Source: Drosophila miranda (taxonomy: Eukaryota; Arthropoda; Insecta; Diptera; Drosophilidae). Taken from it: a stretch of DNA of 64,000 nucleotides. The position numbers were made by a program, and so were the translations under genes. The notes under the pieces were generated by a model. It saw only the letters and a list, made by a program, of their open reading frames with translations, ran no database searches and was not told the origin of the DNA. Location: the NCBI RefSeq assembly GCF_003369915.1, contig NC_046675.1, positions 23,560,001 to 23,624,000 on the forward strand, given 5' to 3'. This document shows positions 35,401 through 47,744 of the stretch, in pieces; the stretch's first letter is position 1, and every line of letters begins with the position of its first letter.

Positions 35401-38400
35401 TCTGCTTCAGGGGCTTCTGTTGCGGCTTCCACTGTGGGTGCTGTAGGGACTTTCTCCTGCGAATCGTGGCTCGAATTTGAGTCGCTCAACTCAATCACAT
35501 CATCATCTATATGGACCTTAGAGGGGAACACTTTGGTGGTGGTTTCCCTTCTATTCACGTGCAGATCCACAGGATCGACTTGCTCTTCCAGCATGTCCAT
35601 GGCCTCATCGCAATCCTCATCGTCATCTTCGTCGTCATCTTGGCTAGAAGTTTCTTCTTTCGGGGACGACACTGACTGACTATCGTCTGATATTATTTGG
35701 ATCTCGTCGTTCGCACTTTGACCTGTACTTGCAGATGGTTTGTTTGCAGCATTCAAGCCGATTATCGACTGATTTGTGGGGGTCTCATCGACCACCTCTT
35801 CAGACTCTGATGTTGAGGAAACTGATTGTATTTCCTCGGTGGATAAAGGTGTGCTTTCATCATCGATGCAGATTGGAGCATTGGGAGCAGGTTCCTTAGT
35901 AGAGTCTGATCGAATCTCTACTGATACCTGTCCTTTGTCTGGTGATGATTGAGAGAGTTCTCCCAATGGCTCCTGAACTGCAAGTGGAGCGGGCTCTTCC
36001 TGAACGCTAGAAGTCGGAGCATTGGGAACAGATCCCCTAGAATGTTCGGAGCGAATTTCTGCTTTTTCTGGTCCAGGAACCTCGACTACAGGTGATGGGG
36101 TGCTTTCCTCAGCGATGGAACTTTTGGCACTAAGAGCAGGTTCCTTAGTAGATTCAAAAATAATCTCTGATGTTTCTTTCTCTGCTGATGATTGAGGCAG
36201 TTCCTTTGATTCCCCTAATGCCTTCTCGACTGCAAGAGAAGGGGTGCCTTCCTCAACGATAGAAGTTGGAGCACTGGGAACAGGCACTTTAGAACTTTCA
36301 GTCTGTGCGGATTCCTCTTCCTTTTCAGGCAATGGATTCTTAACAGGCTCAACTGCAGGTGGTGGGGTGACAGATCCCTCAGCGATAGAACATGGGGCAC
36401 TAAGAGCAGGTTCCTTAGTAGATCGCAAAACAATCTCTGATGTTTCCTCTTCTTTTCCTGGTGTTGATTGAGACAGTTCTTTCGCTACATCTACAGGCGC
36501 CTCAACTGAAGGGGATGGACCTCTTTGCTCAGCTTCAGGTCCGGTTTCTGTTTCAGTTTCTTGTTGAATATTCCGCTCTGGTGTAGAGATAATCCCTTCG
36601 ACTTTGTGTTCATCTGGAGTTGCTTCCGAAACTTTCTCAGAAGTTGAATCCTCTGGAGAAGCAGCCGCTTCGTTGGTTGTGCAGGCCTCGGGGATGACTT
36701 CCGTCTCAGATGTGGACTTCATTTCGCTTTCTTTGGGTAACTCGATGGCTGTGGCTGTTGGTGTTGCTTTAGGGTCTACAGCTGAGACGTCAGCAGTGAT
36801 CTCATCCTCCGTCGTGTGGCCAGAAAGTGACTGATCGATGCTCAAGGCATCCCCTGGAATGACTTTGTCGTCGTTAGTCGATTTCCTCTGGACTGAAGTC
36901 TGTTCCGAGGTCAATGTCTCCGCTTCGTGGGCGAGTTCTTCATCAACTGCTTTAAGGAGTTCATCGCTTGGGGATTTGCGACCATCTGAGGTGGCCACCA
37001 CATCTTCAAAAGTGTTGGAGTCATCTAATTGGATGTCCTGTTCGTCATTTCCGTTCTCTCTGGCAGGTTCCTTCGTTAACTCCATGTCTGTTGATTCCTT
37101 CAGAAGGAAAGCCTCTTCAGGCTTCCTGATAACAGATTTGTCGCTGGGAGACGTTTTCTCGGCAGCTTCCGAGGCCGATGTTTCCGCATCCTGGCCATTG
37201 CTCCGTTGACCTTCACTTGGACTCTCGTTTTGGGTTGTGTCTTCTGGCTTTGCATCTTGTTGAATGGCATCCTCTTTATCCTTTCCATCTGCAGGTTCTT
37301 CGGCTGGAGATGCTTCAGGTTCTGGCATTTCCTCGACGGTAGAAACATCTTCAAGTCGGTTTGAGGCATCCAATAGAATCACCTCATCTTCAGCCAAACT
37401 TATATCCTGCGCTAGATCCCCGGCAGTTGATTCATCCAGATTATTTGTTTCCTTTGCTGTGTCGATTGCGGATTTCGTGATGCCACCCTGCCCTCCAGCT
37501 GCAGGTTTCTCGTTTGCCTCCGCATCGCTAGGCACGTCCAGTGGGGACGCGTCCTCTTTCTGGTTTCGGCTGGGCTCTTCCACTTTGGGATCATTGGTCT
37601 GCTGATCCTCAGATCGAATTTCATCTAGCGTGGTTTCCAATTCAATGGCATCGTCTTGAATCTCTTCAATTAAAGAGTCCTCTGGCACCTCTTCGATAAA
37701 AGATTCCTCTGGCACCTCTTCAACTAAAGATTCCTCTAGGGCCTCTTCAATCAACGATTCTTCTGGCACCTCTTCGACTAAAGATTCCTCTAGCACCTCT
37801 TTAATCAACGATTCCTCTGGCGCCTCTTTAATCAAAGATTCCTCTGGCACCTCTTCGATTAAAGATTCTTCTGGCACCTCTTTAATCAACGATTCTTGTG
37901 GCGCCTCTTTAATCAACGATTCCTCTGGCTCCTCTTCAATCAAAGACTCTTGTGGCACCTCTTCAATCATAGACTCTTCTGGTGACTTTTCAATCAAAGA
38001 TTCCTCTGGCACATCTTTAATCAACGATTCCTCTGGCACCTCTTTAATCAACGATTCCTCTGGCACTTCTTCAATCAACGATTCCTTTGGCTCCTCTTCA
38101 ATCAAAGACTCTTGTGGCACCTCTTCAATCATAGACTCTTCTGGTGACTTTTCAATCAAAGATTCCTCTGGCACATCTTTAATCAACGATTCCTCTGGCA
38201 CCTCTTTAATCAACGATTCCTCTGGCACTTCTTCAATCAACGATTCCTCTGGCATCTCTTCAATCAAAGATCCCTCTGGCGCCTCTTTAATCAAACATTC
38301 CTCTAGCACCTCTTCGACTAAAGATTCCTCTAGCACCTTTTTTATCAACGATTCCTCTGGTTCCTCTTCAATCAAAGATTCTTCTGGTTCCTCTTCAATC

Positions 38401-41400
38401 AAAGATTCTTCTGGCACCTCTTTAATCAAAGATTCCTCTGGCACCTCTTCGATTAAAGATTCTTCTGGTACCTCTTTAATCAACGATTCTTGTGGCGCCT
38501 CTTTAATCAACGATTCCTCTGGCTCCTCTTCAATCAAAGACTCTTGTGGCACCTCTTCAATCATAGACTCTTCTGGTGACTTTTCAATCAAAGATTCCTC
38601 TGGCACATCTTTAATCAACGATTCCTCTGGCACCTCTTCAATCAAAGATCCCTCTGGCTCCTCTTCAATCAAAGATTCCTCTGGCGCCTCTTTAATCAAA
38701 GATTCCTCTGGCACATCTTTAATCAACGATTCCTCTGGCACCTCTTCAATCAAAGATTCCTCTGGCACCTCTTTAATCAAAGATTCTTCTGGCACCTGTT
38801 TAATAAACGATTCCTCTGGCACCTCTTTAATCAACGATTCCTCTGGCACTTCTTCAATCAAAGACTCTTCTGGTAACTTTTCAATCAAAGATTTTTCTGG
38901 CACCACATCAGCTTCTTGCGGTGGATCGATGATGGACGTGGACTCTTGGTCAACAGTTTCTAAAATGCTGAATGCATCCAATTGAATTGCCCCATCTTCA
39001 GGTGGTGTCTCAGCTTCCTTTGGACTTTCAGCTCTGCTGATGTCTTGTGTCACGTCCACTACATTTGAGTTAACTTCCAGACTATGGGCTTCTTTTTCTG
39101 GTTCACTTGCTGACTCTGTAGCAGGAGACGCTTCGCTTTGTTGTTCCCCAGCAGGCTTGGGCGCACTAGAAGCTTCCAATTCTTTGTGTTCGGATTCGTC
39201 TGTGCTTATAGCCGTCTCATGGGATAGTGTCTGTGGATCTTCGAAGTCAATTGTATCTTGAACAGCGTTTACAACAGCCGACAGTCCCAGGATATCCTCT
39301 ACCTCAGATCCTTCTTCGACCAAAGATACATCGGTTGGCGTTTCCTTTGCTTCTGGCATTTGCTCAATGATATCAAAGCTATTCTCAACTGATGGAGTAT
39401 CTTCCTTTTCCTTTGGAGCTGGATATTCTTCACAACTCTCCTTCTCCTCCTCATCTATGTCTCGGACTGCAATCTCTGGGGCCTCCTTGATTGGTGACCT
39501 CTCTTCCCCAGGCTTCCTTTCAGTGCCCTTGTCTGTGATGCTTTCTTCTGGCAGCTCTTTGGGTGCCGATTCAACTTCAACCTCTGACTTTTCGGCTGCG
39601 CTTTCCTCTGGCAACTCCTTGGAGGACGATGCTTCCACTTCTGATACGAGTATTCCCGGTTTGGCAGCTGCGATTTTCTTAGTTGCGACTGGGCTTGAGA
39701 CGTTCAGCTCAATGGCCGAATATTCGATTGTAGAGTCCAGAGGATAAGTCTCGGACTCGGTAATCGTAGCCTCCACGACAGAGGAGACATCCGTTTCTTT
39801 AGCCTGCGGTGCTTTGGTGTCTTTGCTTGAGTCCAGTTCAATTATCATTGAAGAGTCGTTGGGCATGGTGTTGCCTTTGGTGGCATTGATGCTGCTTTCA
39901 GTCGTGATGTCTTGTACTTCGATCAACGAAATCTCATCGACTAAAGAATCGACGGCTTCTATGGATTCCTCGACAGATATAGGTATATCTTTGCCATTTG
40001 TATTCGTTGGGTCTGTGGCAGCGTGTTTGTTGGGCGATGTCACAGCAGATTCTTTGCTTGAGTCCAGTTCAATTATCATTGAAGAGTCGTTGGGCATGGT
40101 GTTGCCTTTGGTGGCATTGATGCTGCTTTCAGTCGTGATGTCTTGTACTTCGATCAACGAAATCTCATCGACTAAAGAATCGACGGCTTCTATGGATTCC
40201 TCGACAGATATAGGTATATCTTTGCCATTTGTATTCGTTGGGTCTGTGGCAGCGTGTTTGTTGGGCGATGTCACAGCAGATTCTTCCACCTTCTTGTGGG
40301 GAATGTCTTTTTTTGCGATTGTCTCCTCATCATCGCTGAACACCAAGGGTTCGCTCAGACCCACGATTGAGTCAGTGTCGGAACGATTGTCACTCGGGAT
40401 CGGTTCAGATGGCGGACGGACGCTCTGAACCTTGGTCTCCTCCACGGTCAAGTCGCCCGATTCAACACCAGAGACTGACACTACCAGAGGGTCGGAGAAT
40501 ATCGAATCCGAGGTCTGATCCAGCAGCTGGATGCCGCTTATATCGTTGGCGCTTGGCGAGGTGTCCCTGGACGCCCCTCCCTCCTCAGTCAGTGTGCTGA
40601 GGTTCAGGTCCGCCCTGATGGCAGCTTTGTAGGTGGTGCTGGTCGTCGCAGTCTTCCTGGAAGTCGTGGCAGCACTCAAGTTCATCAGGTCCTCCGACGA
40701 GACCGATTCGTTTCGCTTGGAGGCAGCCAGGGGATCGGCGTCAGTGGCTGTGCTGACGGAAGTCACATTTATTTCGAATTCACTGTCGTCCGCATGCACA
40801 GCGGACGTGCTGGGTACATCGTGGAAGATATTGTCCAAGGGCAGGGTGTGCCTTCCAACGCTCAAATTGCAACTTATCAGCACCGAGTCGCTGGTGTAAT
40901 CCTTGCGCGAATGTAGCACCGCACTGGCTGGCTCATTGGGGACCATGATGTTCTTGGCACTGGGTGTCTTCAAAATCCGGTCGAGGTCCCTGCCTTCTGG
41001 CTCTTCCGCTGGTGCTCTCTGCCTGCTCCTTCGCGGCGTGTCCGAGACGCTGTCAGAGCGCTCCAGCAGCTCCTCAATGTTGCCCAGAATGGGCGAGGCA
41101 GGCATCTTGGGGGTCTGCATCAGTTCCCGCAAGCCCTTGTACAACGGCGTGCTGCAACTCTTGGGCGTCTTTAGCATATCCCTCAGGCCATGATAGTCCA
41201 CATTGTCGGGCTCATCTGTGGCCAGTTCCGTGCCGTAATCCTCGTCTTCAGCGGCCGCTTTTTCTTTTTCTGTAACAAAGCAAACACTTGAGATATATTT
41301 AATCCCAAGGACGTGTCTAATTCTCAGCCTACCATCTGCCGGAGCAGCTTCCTCCACAATGACGCCCATGTCGCCGACGGATTCATCGACTAAATTGGTT

Positions 41401-44269
41401 CGCTTGGGCGTGTTTAGCAGGCGCTTCGACTGCCGCGTTGGCGTGCCCATCTCCTCTGTCAGACGACGCTTTCGCGTGGGCGTGGCCAGGGCCTGTGTAT
41501 CGGCCGCAGAGCAAGAGGCGCGTCGCGTGCGTTGTCCGATTACATTCTGGTCGCTATTGACCTCGACAGAGGCTCGGCGAGTGCTGCGTCGCGGAGTGGT
41601 GGCCAAAGTCCTCTGGTCAGCGGAGATGCGCCGCGAACTCCTTCGAGGCAGGGGTGTACGTAAAGCTGGAGCTTCTTTCTCCACTTCCATAGCCGGCTTC
41701 TCAACTGTTGACGCTTTTACAAGGGAAGCTTTGTCCTCTTCAATCGTCTCCAGACTCTCCAGTTGGTCCTTTTGTGATGCTTCTAAAATCAAGGCTTGTT
41801 GAGGGCCATTCATTCTGAAATGCAATTCATGTCTTACCTTCTGCATTGGCTTTCGGATCTGTGGGGAGCTCCTCGCAAATGCTGTCGTCAATCAAAACCG
41901 CACCTGAAGGAAAAAAGGGTTTATGCTGTACGAACTGGACTCGATTCAAAGATTCCTTTTCCCCACTTACCCTCGACGATTTTCTCGGGCAAATCTACGT
42001 GAATCTCTTCACATATGATATCCTCGATAATGGGAATCTCATCTACTGCATCTACTGGTGGCTCTTCAGTGGCTACCGCTGTCTTGGGACTCTTTAAACT
42101 GTCTTCTATGACCTCCTGGATGGCTTTAGTGCTGCCCATTTCTCCGGCCATTAAAGAAGCAAAAGCCTCGACTGTTGATCCCGCTCTGCTTGGCTCTCCT
42201 CCGCTTTCATCATCATCATCCTTGATGGTAAACGTGCGGCTCAGATTATCCCCAGAGTCGTCCAGCTTCTCCGGGGTGGAGCATTTGCTTTTGGATATAT
42301 TGAATTCCTTCCCCACGCTTCCGCTCGTTTGTGGTGTCAATGGGGCGATGGACGAGGCTGGCTTGGGTGATCCATGCCTGGGTGACCCGATCCTAGGCGA
42401 CTCTAGCTTGGGGGAACCATCCCTGGGAGAGTTGCTGAGGGAGCGTCGAGCCTTGGACACCAACTTGTTGCTCATTTCCACATTGGGACTGCGCCTGGCC
42501 CCAGCCAGGGACTGCCTCATCTGGGACAGTTTGTTCTCCCGGGGACTGGCAAAGAACAGAGATGGTCGCTTGCGAGGCGAGGTCCTGGGTGTCTTGGCCT
42601 TCTCCTGATCGGCCGCTTGTTGGGCAGCGGTTCGTTTCAGTGGATGGAAGGGCAGACGAGTCGGTGTGGTGAGGCACTGACGACGCGCCTGCAGCAGAGA
42701 TGGTCGCTTCGGCGCGGCCACAGGCGTGGTTGCCTCTGCTCGATTGGCAGCAATCTGCTTTTTGGTACTCGTCAGCAGAGCCCGTTTCATCAGGGACTGT
42801 GGCGTTCGCTTGGGGGTCGCCGCAGCCGCCAGTCTCTTGGGTGTCTTGGCCACTTGGTGCGACGGAGCTGGAGCTGGAGATGGCGGCGTGTCCGCTTGGG
42901 TTATGTCTATGACGAGCGGCGAGACACCTGACGATTCGTCGGCGCTGTCGGACACAATGATGGGCGTATGCTTGAGCGTAGGACGCAGCTTTTGTGGTGT
43001 TGTCAGGTCAATGAGATACATGGAGGTCTTCCGCCGGGTCTTCTTCGATGTGGATGGTGTGCTGAAGTCGAGCAGATCCCGACTGCAGCTGTCCTCATTC
43101 AGCTCCGACAGCACGCTCTTTGGAGTGCTGTAGACGCTCTTGGGCGTGGAGATTGTCGCCACGTTGGGTTTGCGGACACATGTGAAGGACTTCTCCGTCT
43201 TGACACCAGTCTCGCGGGGCGAGAACGAGGTGATGACCACATCGGAGAGGGCGCAGAGCTTCAGCAGCTTTTTGTGACTGGCTGGTGGGGTGGCGGTGTT
43301 CTCTTTGTTTTGCGTGGCATCCAGAAGATCTACTTTCGGAGTCTGACCAGCTTCCGCTGCTGGCTCGTCGTCTGCATTTGGCGGAGTCTTGCAGCGTAGG
43401 CTCTCGTCTGCCTCCACATGGGCATCGCTTTCATCCCGCGACTCAATCGAAGTGTTGCCCTCGTCATCCGAATTGATGCAATAGCGAAAGCTGCAAAAAA
43501 AACATTGATGATTATAGGGCCAAATTCTAGGACAACCAACATATGTAGGGAATATGTGTGCACAGACACAGACACAAACGGAAAAAAAAACACACACACA
43601 AACACACCCAGAGTGATGAAGGATATTTTAGGGTTGGCCGTCGTCTACCTGGGTGACTGCCGGCCCTGCCAGACGGCTTCACTTACTTGTGCACGGTCAA
43701 ACGCTTGTCGATCTGAGGACGGTGGGACTGCAACTGTAAGGGAAACAAAGGGAAAGTTCGTCTTGAGAAACTGTACTTGGTACTGTATGTGGCCTCTGCA
43801 GATACTCCGAATCGACATACCTTCAGGGATGGGCAGGAGTTGGAAGCCTGCTCAACGGGCGACAGGCGTTCGGGAGTGCGCGGCACATCCTCCGTCTCGG
43901 AGATCTTGGGGAACTCCCAAGTGTAGACCTGATTGAGTATGGTGATGCGTCCGCCATGTAGCAGCGGCCGCTTGCCGTGCAGAACCTTGTCGTTCAGATG
44001 GACGAGCTCCTTGAGCGATTTGTTGTTGATGGTTACCTGGGGACGAGCACATGCTGTTGATAGGGCAAATCGATGCACTCCCCCCCTCCACTCACCCTGC
44101 CGAAGGCGTCGCATTTTATTTCGCAAAGCATCTCCTCAACCTGGGGCCCATCCAGGACCAGGTCACAGGTCAGATACGAACCCACCTGGAAGGTGCGTCC
44201 TTTGGCCGCCACAACCACGGGCAAGCCGCTTTCGTCAACATACCGCAATTTAGCGCCATCCAAAGACAT
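32481..44269 (-). CDS. Giant FHA-domain repeat protein, Ki-67/MDC1-like architecture
   Basis: Seven coding exons on the minus strand: 44269-44096, 44036-43821, 43733-43687, 43490-41971, 41903-41838, 41782-41333 and 41269-32481. They join in frame to about 3753 residues. An FHA domain (about 1-100) has GRTFQVGSYLTCD and a C-terminal strand block HGGRITILNQVYTWEF that resembles the Ki-67 FHA end; the usual SxxH phosphopeptide motif is replaced by EEML. Then follow a Ser/Pro-rich basic region, a 77-residue tandem duplication (about 1154-1307), 46 nine-residue repeats of PEESLIEEV type (about 1614-2029), and a basic tail with about ten RRGRK AT-hook-like motifs (about 2960-3375). KKVHF (about 3724) fits the RVxF motif that docks protein phosphatase 1. 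There is no BRCT domain. I infer a chromatin or mitotic-chromosome scaffold. It shares a divergent promoter with CSN5. The gene model is firm; the functional role is inference. Confidence 0.8.
37656..38900 (-). repeat. 27-bp coding tandem repeat, 46 units
   Basis: Forty-six consecutive nine-residue units of the form PEESLIEEV or PEESLIKEV, all in frame within the giant FHA protein. A four-unit block (ending KDV, EKS, EEV with Met, EEE) recurs three times, so there is a higher-order repeat. Each unit has serine followed by acidic residues, with E or K at the third position after it. Confidence 0.95.
39821..40282 (-). repeat. Perfect 231-bp tandem duplication in coding sequence
   Basis: Positions 39821-40051 and 40052-40282 appear identical base for base. 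They encode two copies of a 77-residue acidic Ser-rich module. Identity at silent sites points to a recent duplication, or to an assembly artefact. Confidence 0.9.
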
Positions 44270-44530
44270 TTTGATGGAAATGCTGCGGCCCGGCCGCAAA
44301 GTAGGGGTGTGAGTGGCGCAACTTTGGCTTTGGCTTGGGTGCAAAAAAAAAACCGAAAAGAAGCCGCACGGCGGAGGAGACGAGCGAGACTTAAGCGAGT
44401 CGCGAATAAACACCTGGCCGAATAGTTGTTCACAGTAATTGGTACACTTTTCACACAACAACTATGCTATTTCCCTCTTCAGTTCGATATTTTTAATATC
44501 TGACGGAATTTTTTTTTGCAATGGACGCGC

Positions 44531-44541
44531 GAGTGTGACCA
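44531..44541 (-). promoter_or_regulatory. Motif 1 element facing the FHA gene
   Basis: On the minus strand this reads TGGTCACACTC, matching the Motif 1 consensus. It lies about 260 nt upstream of the FHA gene start codon, in the orientation of that gene. Confidence 0.6.
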
Positions 44542-44771
44542 ATTGCGCCAATGTAGGCGTTAAGTTCGAAATTGAGTTCCTTGGGGCTGACAGCTCGCTC
44601 AAATGTATATTATGCAGGAATAGGATTTCCAGTTTTTCATTAACAAACAAAATAAAAGAAAAGCTACGTTTGCGGATTTTAGCTGGTTGTGAGTCGATTC
44701 ATGATATAACTACACTTAACACTTAAATAACAAGAAATAGTCGAGAATTTCACGAGTTGCATATGCTAATC

Positions 44772-44782
44772 TGGTCACACTA
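44772..44782 (+). promoter_or_regulatory. Motif 1 element facing CSN5
   Basis: TGGTCACACTA on the plus strand, about 290 nt upstream of the CSN5 start codon. Paired with the opposite-facing copy at 44531, it suggests a bidirectional housekeeping promoter. Confidence 0.6.
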
Positions 44783-44983
44783 ATAATTGATATCGAAATA
44801 ATATTAAAAAAATTTGGACGAGAACCGATGTATGAGCGTATTATGGTCGTTGAAACATAATTCATCATTCGTATAAAATTAGCTAGTAACATTAGACCCA
44901 AAAACGAGGTATGTATAATAGAACTTAAATTTGTCAGTATATTTACGGTATATTTTGGTATATTTCGAAAGGTCGATATATTC

Positions 44984-44991
44984 TATCGATA
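44984..44991. promoter_or_regulatory. DRE site (TATCGATA)
   Basis: A perfect palindromic DREF-binding element about 80 nt upstream of the CSN5 start codon. It is typical of fly proliferation and housekeeping promoters. Confidence 0.65.
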
Positions 44992-45072
44992 AATGTGATC
45001 CCAATAGCCGGAATAAAACAAAAAAGAATTTATAGTAAAGATAAAGAAATATTAGAAGAATCTACGAACAAA

Positions 45073-46184
45073 ATGGATGTCGATGCTGCACAAAAGACTT
45101 GGGAGCTGGAGAACAACATACAGACTCTGCCCAGCTGTGACGAAATCTTCCGCTATGATGCCGAACAGCAGCGTCAGATTATTGACGCCAAGCCCTGGGA
45201 AAAAGATCCACATTTCTTTAAGGACATAAAGATTTCAGCTCTGGCGCTGCTGAAGATTGTAATGCACGCCCGCTCCGGGGGCACTCTCGAGGTTATGGGC
45301 TTAATGCTGGGCAAGGTTGAGGACAACACGATGGTGAGCAAACAAAAATAACAAACAAAAAGACAAAGAACCTCTTACGCTGAAGTCTCATTCGCCGGCA
45401 GATTGTGATGGATGCGTTTGCCCTGCCAGTGGAGGGCACTGAGACACGCGTGAATGCCCAGGCCCAGGCCTATGAGTACATGACTGCCTATATGGAGGCT
45501 GCCAAGGAGGTTGGTCGCATGGAGCATGCCGTCGGCTGGTACCACAGCCACCCCGGATACGGCTGCTGGCTGTCTGGCATTGACGTTTCCACACAGATGC
45601 TGAATCAGACCTACCAGGAGCCCTTCGTGGCTATTGTGGTCGATCCTGTGCGCACTGTCTCTGCTGGCAAGGTTTGTCTGGGTGCCTTTCGCACCTATCC
45701 AAAGGGCTATAAGCCCCCAAACGAGGAGCCATCCGAGTACCAGACCATACCGTTGAACAAGATTGAGGATTTCGGTGTGCACTGCAAGCAGTACTATCCG
45801 CTGGAGATTAGCTACTTCAAGTCGGCTCTGGACCGCAAATTGCTCGACTCCTTGTGGAACAAGTACTGGGTGAACACCCTGGGCAGCTCTGGGCTGCTGA
45901 CCAACACGGAATACACCACAGGCCAGATCATGGACTTGTCCGAGAAGCTGGAGCAGAGTGAAAACTTTCTGGGTCGCGGTAAATATCGAATAGAAGCCGA
46001 GTCTTGAGCCTTCTAATTGCCGGCTTCTTATTTCACAGGCACCGATGTTAACGAGAAACGCTCCGAGGACAAGTTGTCCAAAGCTACGCGCGACTGCAGC
46101 CGCTCCACAATTGAGTTGATACACGGCCTGATGGCCCAGATAGTCAAGGATAAGCTCTTCAATAAGGTGGGCCTAGGAAAATAG
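45073..46184 (+). CDS. CSN5: COP9 signalosome subunit 5, JAMM isopeptidase
   Basis: Exons 45073-45333, 45402-45978 and 46039-46184 join in frame to 327 residues, the expected length. CSN5 is the catalytic subunit that removes NEDD8 from cullins. The JAMM zinc motif is complete: E73 in [11 protein letters not shown]135 and H137 in [10 protein letters not shown]145 and D148 in CWLSGID. The downstream MPN-core helices ([30 protein letters not shown]) follow in the usual order. I chose the ATG at 45073 by homology; the same frame is open further upstream but without a better ATG. The C-terminus ends LFNKVGLGK. Regulation is probably constitutive, from the divergent Motif 1/DRE promoter shared with the FHA gene. 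Confidence 0.97.
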
Positions 46185-47706
46185 GGCCTCTGCTGCATTA
46201 GATCATTATAAAATACGATATTTCTATTGATTTCAAAATACACCGAGTGGATTGAAATTTTTCTTTAAAAACGCTACTAGCTAGACTCCAGACAGCCAAA
46301 TGACTGCTCACAGAATTATTCCTTAGTTGTTTGGGTACTCTTTGGGACGAGGTTCGTTTATTTGAAATGTACTTTGGACAGCAGCAGCTATGGCATTGCC
46401 TTCTCATCAATCAATTTGTTTCATCATTTATATCGTTAGGCGTATTTTATAACTTTTATTCCCTGATTGCGTGTTTGTCAAGTGTCAGGACGGCCTGTTG
46501 GACACCGATACCGCTGCCTGCATAGGCCACAAGTGAAGTGTCAACGCTCTCCCTGCACGTGGCCCAATCAATTTCGTTGACTAGAGGGGTGGCTTGGTCG
46601 CTAATTAAATACGTTGTCACGTTTATAGCCTGGTCCCTGGCATACCATCCCCCAGCACCAGATGGCGGTAATGCAAATACCAAGCTCCTTGCTACAGTGA
46701 ACACTCGAGTCTCGAGAGAGACTAATAATGAAGATTATCCAAAGCATAAATCAATGAACATGCTAGAGGAATTTGCTTACTGCTACCGATAATAGTTGAT
46801 AATTATCAAGGACTATACAATACCAATATGTTGCACAAAAAGTGGGCCGTAGACAGGGTTGTGCAAGGTTTTAATTCTCCTTTCATCTGTGCTTCGTTAC
46901 TGACCGTGGCCCGCGGCATATTCGGTTCGTCTGGATAGCTGAGTCGGTGCCATAATCGAAGAACGAAGGATCTTCCATCTGTAGTTTTTACAGTACAGTA
47001 CTTTCTAAGGCCAGATCCGGTTATCCGGCTTCGTTTACCTCTTTTACATTATCTGATACGGTCACAAATGATATATCTTATTGAGTTCATCCCGTCGGGA
47101 GTCCACTGTACTTTCCACTCTCTCTCCAACCACATTTAACCGTTATCATCACTTTGACAATCCTGGCGTCGCACCATTAACATGTAATGTCAAATATTTG
47201 TGTGCAAGTGTAGGTGTTTTTTGTGTGTTTGCTATACCCCCATAAATCCCTCTGCCCCAAGAACTTCTATAAACAATGCAACCGAATTCGGTTGGGGGGA
47301 ATTTTTAAATCCCCAAATGTAAATTGCGGCGTTAGACAGGCCAAATAATCCGACATCAAAAGCAAAATAATTCCAAGAAAAATTACATCGCAAACAGAAA
47401 GGGACACAGAAGATTCAGTAAATTGTCTTTTATAGAGATTTAGCTTCAAGTAAAACCCTCCGTACCATTCCGCACTGTCGGGAAAGCGGCTTTAGCGTGT
47501 GAGTTATTATTATAAAAGCCATAAACTAGGGAAAGATACTTCATTTTTGATACTTTATCGAAATGCGACAGTCAATTGGCCTCAACAAGGAGCAATGACA
47601 TGAAATGTAATACTGCCCGACTAGGTGGGGGGGTACTGAAAGGGAATAAGTGCGGACGGACTACTAAGAGGGGCAGAGTAAGAGTGTAAGCTGAGTGCTG
47701 GTCGAC
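46185..47706. other. Spacer between CSN5 and the first guanylyl cyclase
   Basis: About 1.5 kb of AT-rich DNA with CSN5 3'UTR at its start and cyclase upstream regulatory sequence at its end. No exon is supported and no repeat was matched. Confidence 0.5.
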
Positions 47707-47744
47707 TATAAAAGAGCTGGAACCCAGGGGTAGACGTTTCATTC
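47707..47744 (+). promoter_or_regulatory. Gyc89Da: TATA box and initiator of the first cyclase gene
   Basis: TATAAAA at 47707-47713 is followed 34 nt later by TCATTC, an initiator-like sequence with the candidate start at 47741. The same arrangement is found upstream of the second cyclase. Confidence 0.7.

Noticed and set aside
41784-41837. Reading the FHA gene straight through from exon 5 into exon 6
   Set aside because: The continuous open frame requires exon 5 in a different frame from exon 4. A 55-nt GT-AG intron (donor after GCAGAAG, acceptor TTGATTTTAG) joins all exons in one frame.
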